From assembly GCA_013399115.1 (NCBI GenBank), contig VXAA01001508.1, forward strand, positions 1,908,064-1,972,063: 64,000 bases of DNA. The letters run 5' to 3'. Origin of the DNA: Anseranas semipalmata (taxonomy: Eukaryota; Chordata; Aves; Anseriformes; Anseranatidae). Positions 48,601 through 54,600 of the stretch are shown here, one piece after another (the first letter of the stretch is position 1; every line of letters starts with the position of its first letter). The notes below the pieces were generated by a model. That model saw only the letters and a program-made list of their open reading frames with translations. It had not been told where the DNA came from and did not search any database. A program made the translations under genes and the position numbers.

Positions 48601-51600
48601 CACGGACCAAAGCTTCTATGATTAACAGTTCTGTGAGAAATTCATTAATTTCACCAGAAGCAAGCTGACAAAGATTGTGCTTAATGACAGAACGCAGGGC
48701 AGGGGAAAGGGGCAGGGGAAAGGCAGCCAAATCAGTGAAGAGAAAGCTGCATTAAATAACAAAACAAGAGATGAGGAGACCCGTTTTTTCAGGATAAAAA
48801 GGAAAAAAAATAACCAGAGTTATAAAGGGTGGTTGCGTTTGCTGCACTGCTGAAGATTTATCTTCATCATTCCTTGTTGGAGAAGCTGACAGCAGGAGAC
48901 AACAAGACAAAGAGAAGAGGCTGGAGCGGGCTCCATCTCCCTGGGGCTTGTTTGGGGCAGCGAAGGGCAAAACCTCAGAGGCCGGGGCGAGGGCCGGTCA
49001 TGGTGTGGGGTTGGAGCGGGTTTTGGTGCAGTGCTGGTCCCCCGCAGCTGTGAGACACCCAAGGTGTGCCCGCTTTCACTGTGCCATTGAGAGGCAAAGC
49101 CAAAACCTCTCCAGCAGAAGCCTTTTTGCAGCTGTAACAGTGAGTCTGTGCCAAGATTTAACAGAACAAAGAAAAGGAAAAGCTTCTCGCTGCATTAACT
49201 AGAAAGCACAGGGAGCTGCACGACGCGGGGCGTGCATGCTGGAGAGACACGGGCAGCAAGATCCCGCTCCCAGGGAAGGGAGGCTCACCTTCATTACAAA
49301 CATGGAGCTAGTGGAGGACTAGAAAGCTAGAAACTCACGAAGTCCACAACTCTGGCAGCTGAAGCAGGGTGTCTGCCTGGGCTTTCATGCCTGATGCCTC
49401 TGGTTTCCAGGAGAGGAGCAATCGGCACCAGGGGGGATGGAGGAGAGGACAAGTCTTGTGAAGGCGGCGGGGAAATGCCACCCAGGAGAAGCAGCACTTG
49501 ACAAGAACTGCCTTGCCAATTTTCCAGGACCCTGAGCTCATGTTTCCTACATGGTGAAAAAGTCAAAATCCTGATTTCTGAGGAACAACTCTCAAAGGAA
49601 GGCCCAGTGCACGAGGCTTTCATGGTGCTTGAATGATCGTGGGGTGGGAAATTATACCTCTGCTTCTGCACACCCAATTTCACTATCCACTCCACAAGGC
49701 TAAATAGGAAACAATAAAAGGGTAATAATTTGAGCTATATAAGTGTGAAGCTAGTGCAAGAGAAGAACTAACTGGGCCATTATATCTGGTCTAAGGATGC
49801 AATGTGAAAATAAAGGGGGTCACTTTTATAGCACGTCTCTAGCAGTTAGGTAAACTTTTGCTGAAAAAAAGAGCTTGTGGTCAGCTGCAGCAGAAAAAAC
49901 AACAACTGGAAAAATACAACTGGAAAGTACAGAGTATTTTTTAAACCCTCTATAAATGTCTTCAGAAGGAAGGAATGGATTTTCAAAAGAGCTAACGATG
50001 ACTGAGGACAACTACCTATAAAGTTGAATGGGATTTTTGCATTTAAGCTCCTTTTTCTCTTTTAAAATATTAACTGTAATACATATTTTAAGAAAGAAGA
50101 ATGAGTATGTTTTATTTTCAGTTATTAAGTTGTCCGTAACTCATGGGAGTGATCCATTCACCCTCAAAATAAAAACTGTTCTAACATTTAAGGGCTGACA
50201 TATTTCTTTTCCCTCACATATTTAAAATCTGCACCCTTGCCTAGAAGTGCCTGTATCTGGCTATAAATCCTCTCCAACCAAAATAATTCTCCTTGAAGAG
50301 AGAGAAATAATATCTCTTATAGAGAGAAGCCAAAAAGCAGGCAAAAATATCCATGTTTACCTAAGGAAAATGAAAGCGGTAAAGTTGATGCTTATACATA
50401 GGAAGGAAAGTTCCTTTAAAAATCAAATGAATAAAAAGAAACCATATTAAGCGAAGGCAACCAGCAGGGAAAAGGGAGTAGGGAAGGACGGGCAGTGGGG
50501 GACTGGTGCTCAAAGGGGGTCTGGTGGGGAGAACGTGAGCATGGGAGGCAGAAGGGGACGACCCAGCTGGACCTGGCTGGGGACAGTGGGGAGCCCTAAG
50601 CAGATGTCCCCCGGGAGCAGGAAGCCCATACCCAGCTTCTGACCTGGTAAGGATAAATGTAAAAAATCCCTCTTTCTATGTTCTACCTGGACTGGACAAA
50701 ATAATGAAGGAAAAAGATGGCAGGTGACAGCAAAGGGACTTGGCGTTCACCTGTTTCCTGGTTGTACAACTTAACACACAACTTTCTCTGCATCTTGGAT
50801 ACCTGAACTGCTTAAAGCTTCTCGTATAGAAGAAGACAGCAGATGCAGTCACCCAAAATGATCCCACCACAAGGCCAGTTGGAAATTTTCCACCATAGCA
50901 CTGTAGTTGACAGAAAAAATCCCACTGATTTCAACTGGCTTTGGATCAGGGCTTTATTGCAGAGAGTCTCTAGTTCCTTGACTGACCCGGGAAGCTCTAT
51001 GTTCAACCCAGCATTGCAACCTGCAAGACCTAAAATATTACTTTGAACGAGCGAGGCTCTGACTGAAGTTTTAGAGAGCAAGGGGCTGAGACGGTTCAGT
51101 GCATCACGAAAACAAAACACTACCAAAAAAAACAAGAAGAAAAAAAAAAAGAGGCAAATGGTGGGTGATTCTTCTTCAAGAGATTTCTAAAGGTTGGTTT
51201 GCTATGCTGCGGAGGCTCTCTGAAGCTTTGCCTAAGGGGAATGCATTTTTTATTAAGGAAATAACTTTCTAAACACAGAGCACTTCTAATTTCATAAGTG
51301 AACAAATGGTTCAATTCCTACTGAAAACTTGAGAGGGAGGAATGTGGTCCTGTGTCGGAGCCCTCTCGAGCTCCCTGTTGTTGCTCACCATCTCCTTCCC
51401 GTGGGTCTTTCTCTGTTTTTGTCCCGCTCCTGCACTGGGATTTGGCCAAACTTGCACAACTAGACTTCTCATCTGAAACTTGATCCTGCTGTGTTTGGGC
51501 CTCTGAATTTATACAACCTATTGCACAGAATGATCAGACTCCTTGAATCTAGGTCAGAACACACGGACTGGATTGATTTAGCTATAGATATACTCTTTTT

Positions 51601-54600
51601 TTTTTTTATTATTATTTTCCCTTCCCTCTCCCCCTTCCCACCCTCCCCCCTTTCCTGGAATAAAAGCAGGTCCTAAAAACATGCCAGAACATCATCAAAA
51701 AGCCTGACAGCCTGCTTAGGAGGCTGAGCAGAGCTTTGCTGGGATATGCAACTTGTTTTACTATTGCTGCTGCTATGGTATGACGACTGCTCACAACTTT
51801 GAATTCACAGCGGAAAAATAGATGATTCTTTCAGGGGGTTTGCTAAATTGTCCCCTCTTCTTTTCACTGCCTTGCTGAAAGGATCCATGAAGCTGCTGCA
51901 CCAGAGGCCACAAAAGGTCACAATCTCTGTGGGATGCTGTAAAGCAGAGACTGAGGGGGTTGGTGGTGATCTATTGATGTGTCTGTAATAACAACAAGAA
52001 TAAAACGGTAGCCATAAACCTTTCATCCTGGGGGGTCCCACTGAGCTTTTCAGAACTTGGGACGGATCCAGAGAGGTGCTGAGGGCCCTTCCCCAGCCAT
52101 AAAAGCACCACGAGTGCTGGCGACCAGGCGCCCGCCGCATGGGGCTCAGCACCTCGTAGGACCCGGCCCCACCGGGGCATAAGCATCACTTTGTCTCCGC
52201 GCGAACGCTTCCGTGGGAGGTCCCTGTAGCACTCCAACAGCACAAAGCCGTTTAGATCCAGGCCGACGTGTGAGCGGCTAAAACGCTGCCGCGCGGGGGA
52301 ATGTGTGGAGAGTTAACTGGCCCCAATTCCAAGCTTAGGATAAAGGAGGGAGGAGAAAGGAAGAGGAAATAATTCACTAGCAGTATCCCATGCGGGTTAA
52401 ATGTCCCATCCATCCTGATCAATGAGAACACTGCCGTTTTTTTACCGCCAACACAAAAGGGTCAGCAGGGTTCAGCTGCGGTGCCCCTCCTGCCGCCCCT
52501 TCGGCCCCGGCGCAGGCGGGCGGCGCGGGGGCGGTGGGTGGCGAGGCAGAAGGAAGCAAGCTGACAGGCTCACCTCTGCTCCGCCGGGCTGTAGGTCTGT
52601 CCTCGCTGGCAGCTGCTGATGGTGATGGGGTCGAAGTTGTGGAAGGAACGCAAGGCCACCCCGGAGATGGCCACAAACTGGGAGCTGAAGCTAATGAGGA
52701 CAGCCTGGGTGTGATAAAAAGGGTGACTGAGGTCATGGATGACGGGGATAATCAGGGGATTGTTCCTGCAGCTCAGGACGTGGACACCTGCCAGAGGAGA
52801 GACAAGATCAGAGGAAGGGTCAGACTTAACACAATCGCTTCCCGAAGCCGTGGGCACTTCAGAAGCATTTCAGCCATAGGAATGGCCCTATAGAGCTGAA
52901 AAGTTATGGTAAGCTGCCTGGAGGGGCTTCCCAAATCGCTCCGGAGAGCTTAGCAGAGAAGTATATCCCTCCAGACAGCTGAAGAAAGGCTGCCATTCTC
53001 TCTGCAAGCGCGGCAGGCTCTCAGAGCAGTTTCTTTAGACCACAGCTACATTTCTATTGTGCTCTGTTAAATCAGGAGCAACCATCACGGAGGAAGCGGA
53101 GTCGCGCTATTGTGAAACCAGTCTGAGAGGACAGTTGGAGCCTTTATCCCGTGCATCAAATGGTACCGGCAGGCTGGGTGGCTTTGTGCACCACGGGCAG
53201 TGCACCAGTGCCTTGTTTGTAGCTGCGCATGTCATTAGCACTCAACATAAAACATTTCTTTGCATGAGCTCTACACCAAATGTGCCCAGTTTTGCTTTTG
53301 TTTAACGGTTTTCAGCCTTGGGGTATCTTGCTCTTTCCTAAAAAGGGCAAAGATGGTCCTGGAGAGAGAAAAGAGGGTGATGGATCCGCTGAGGATTTCA
53401 CAGGTGGCCTCATTTGAGAAGAAAATAATTGTGTCTCAAGAAAATAAAAGTATCTCAAGAGGCCAAGGTGCCCAGTAGCACCAGAGAGGGGCTGAGGAGA
53501 CTTCGTAATCCACTTTCTTCAGCAGAGGAGGCGCTCAATGACAGTCAGGGAGAAATTCCCACCTTCAGGCAGAGGCAACCAGAATTCACAGGGGCCAAAT
53601 CCATCTCGGGGTAACTCAGAGGACAGGCAGCTGTCGTTTGGCCTCAAAATCCATTAATTCAGATCCACGGCCGGACTGCTGCCTGCAAAGCCCTGCCTCG
53701 GCAGCTCCATGGCACCGCTCCGAGGATCAGCTTGGCTCCAGCTCCGTTCGCTTCACTGGTGTTCCCCCAGCAACGGCTTTGGCCCAGGCCCTTTGGCTAC
53801 CCTGATACACTCACGAATTTGAAATAAAATAAATTCTATTTGCATGTTTAACTGGCTCAGGGATCTCTATTATTATTATTTTTTCCAGTTCAGGTTTCTT
53901 GATTCAAAAGGGAAGGAATAAAGAAGTTTTCATTTTTCTCCTTAGAAAGTGATTTCCTGTGAATTAAGACAGACTTCTGACCACTCTCTTTAAACATCTA
54001 TCTCCCACCCTCTACTTTAAAAAAATCTTCCTGTAATAAAAAAAATAAAACAAAAAAGTCAACCTCTCTTTGTTTTGGTCTTTACCTGACCCTGAAATAA
54101 CCTCCCTGTCTACTTGCCTCCCACAGGTCTTTTGATATCAGCTCCTTGCGGAACGGTGCACGTTTCTCACTTACAAACAGGTGCAGTTAATACTTGAAAT
54201 CCCGGGTTCCCAAATTCCTTGGAAGTTTCTGCCTTCTCTGATGGAAAGCCAAAAAAGACCTTATGGTATGAGGCTGTTTATTCACTTCAATTTCATTCCT
54301 CGCACTCAGGTGGTGTCCACAACAAAACAGACCTCAGAGCTGCGCTGCAACTGCTGGTGCTTTCTGATCCTGACAATGTAAATGGGGGCTAAACAAGTCA
54401 GGTTCATTTAACCAACCTGCCTTCATTAGCAAAAAAACCACTCAAGATAGTACTGGAGCCCACGGCACGGGGAGTTGGAGCTGTCTCCCTGCTTTCCCCC
54501 CTAGCTCTGTGTCCACCTATTCAGCCCTCAGTGCCTCTTGCAAAGTACCCAGCAGCTGAACCCCAGAATCTACAAATGCTCTGAATTAACAGTGCCGAGA

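Larger units (their letters stand above)
43377..52573 (-). other. PAPPA: PAPPA intron before SCR1 (9.2 kb)
   Basis: GTGAGC...ACCCAG. This is the most structured intron. It holds a MIR-like relic (44575-44700), MITE-like relics (45876-45952, 47148-47270 and 50915-50956), a CpG-dense patch (48240-48490) next to a candidate conserved element (48480-48690), G-quadruplex motifs (48697-48718 and 50467-50501), a pyrimidine tract (51594-51656), and CpG-rich sequence near the upstream exon (52130-52560). Confidence 0.86.

Noticed and set aside
49975..50000. GGATTTTCAAAAGAGCTAA, similar to a palindromic MITE end
   Set aside because: Only about 18 bases match, with no second arm nearby.
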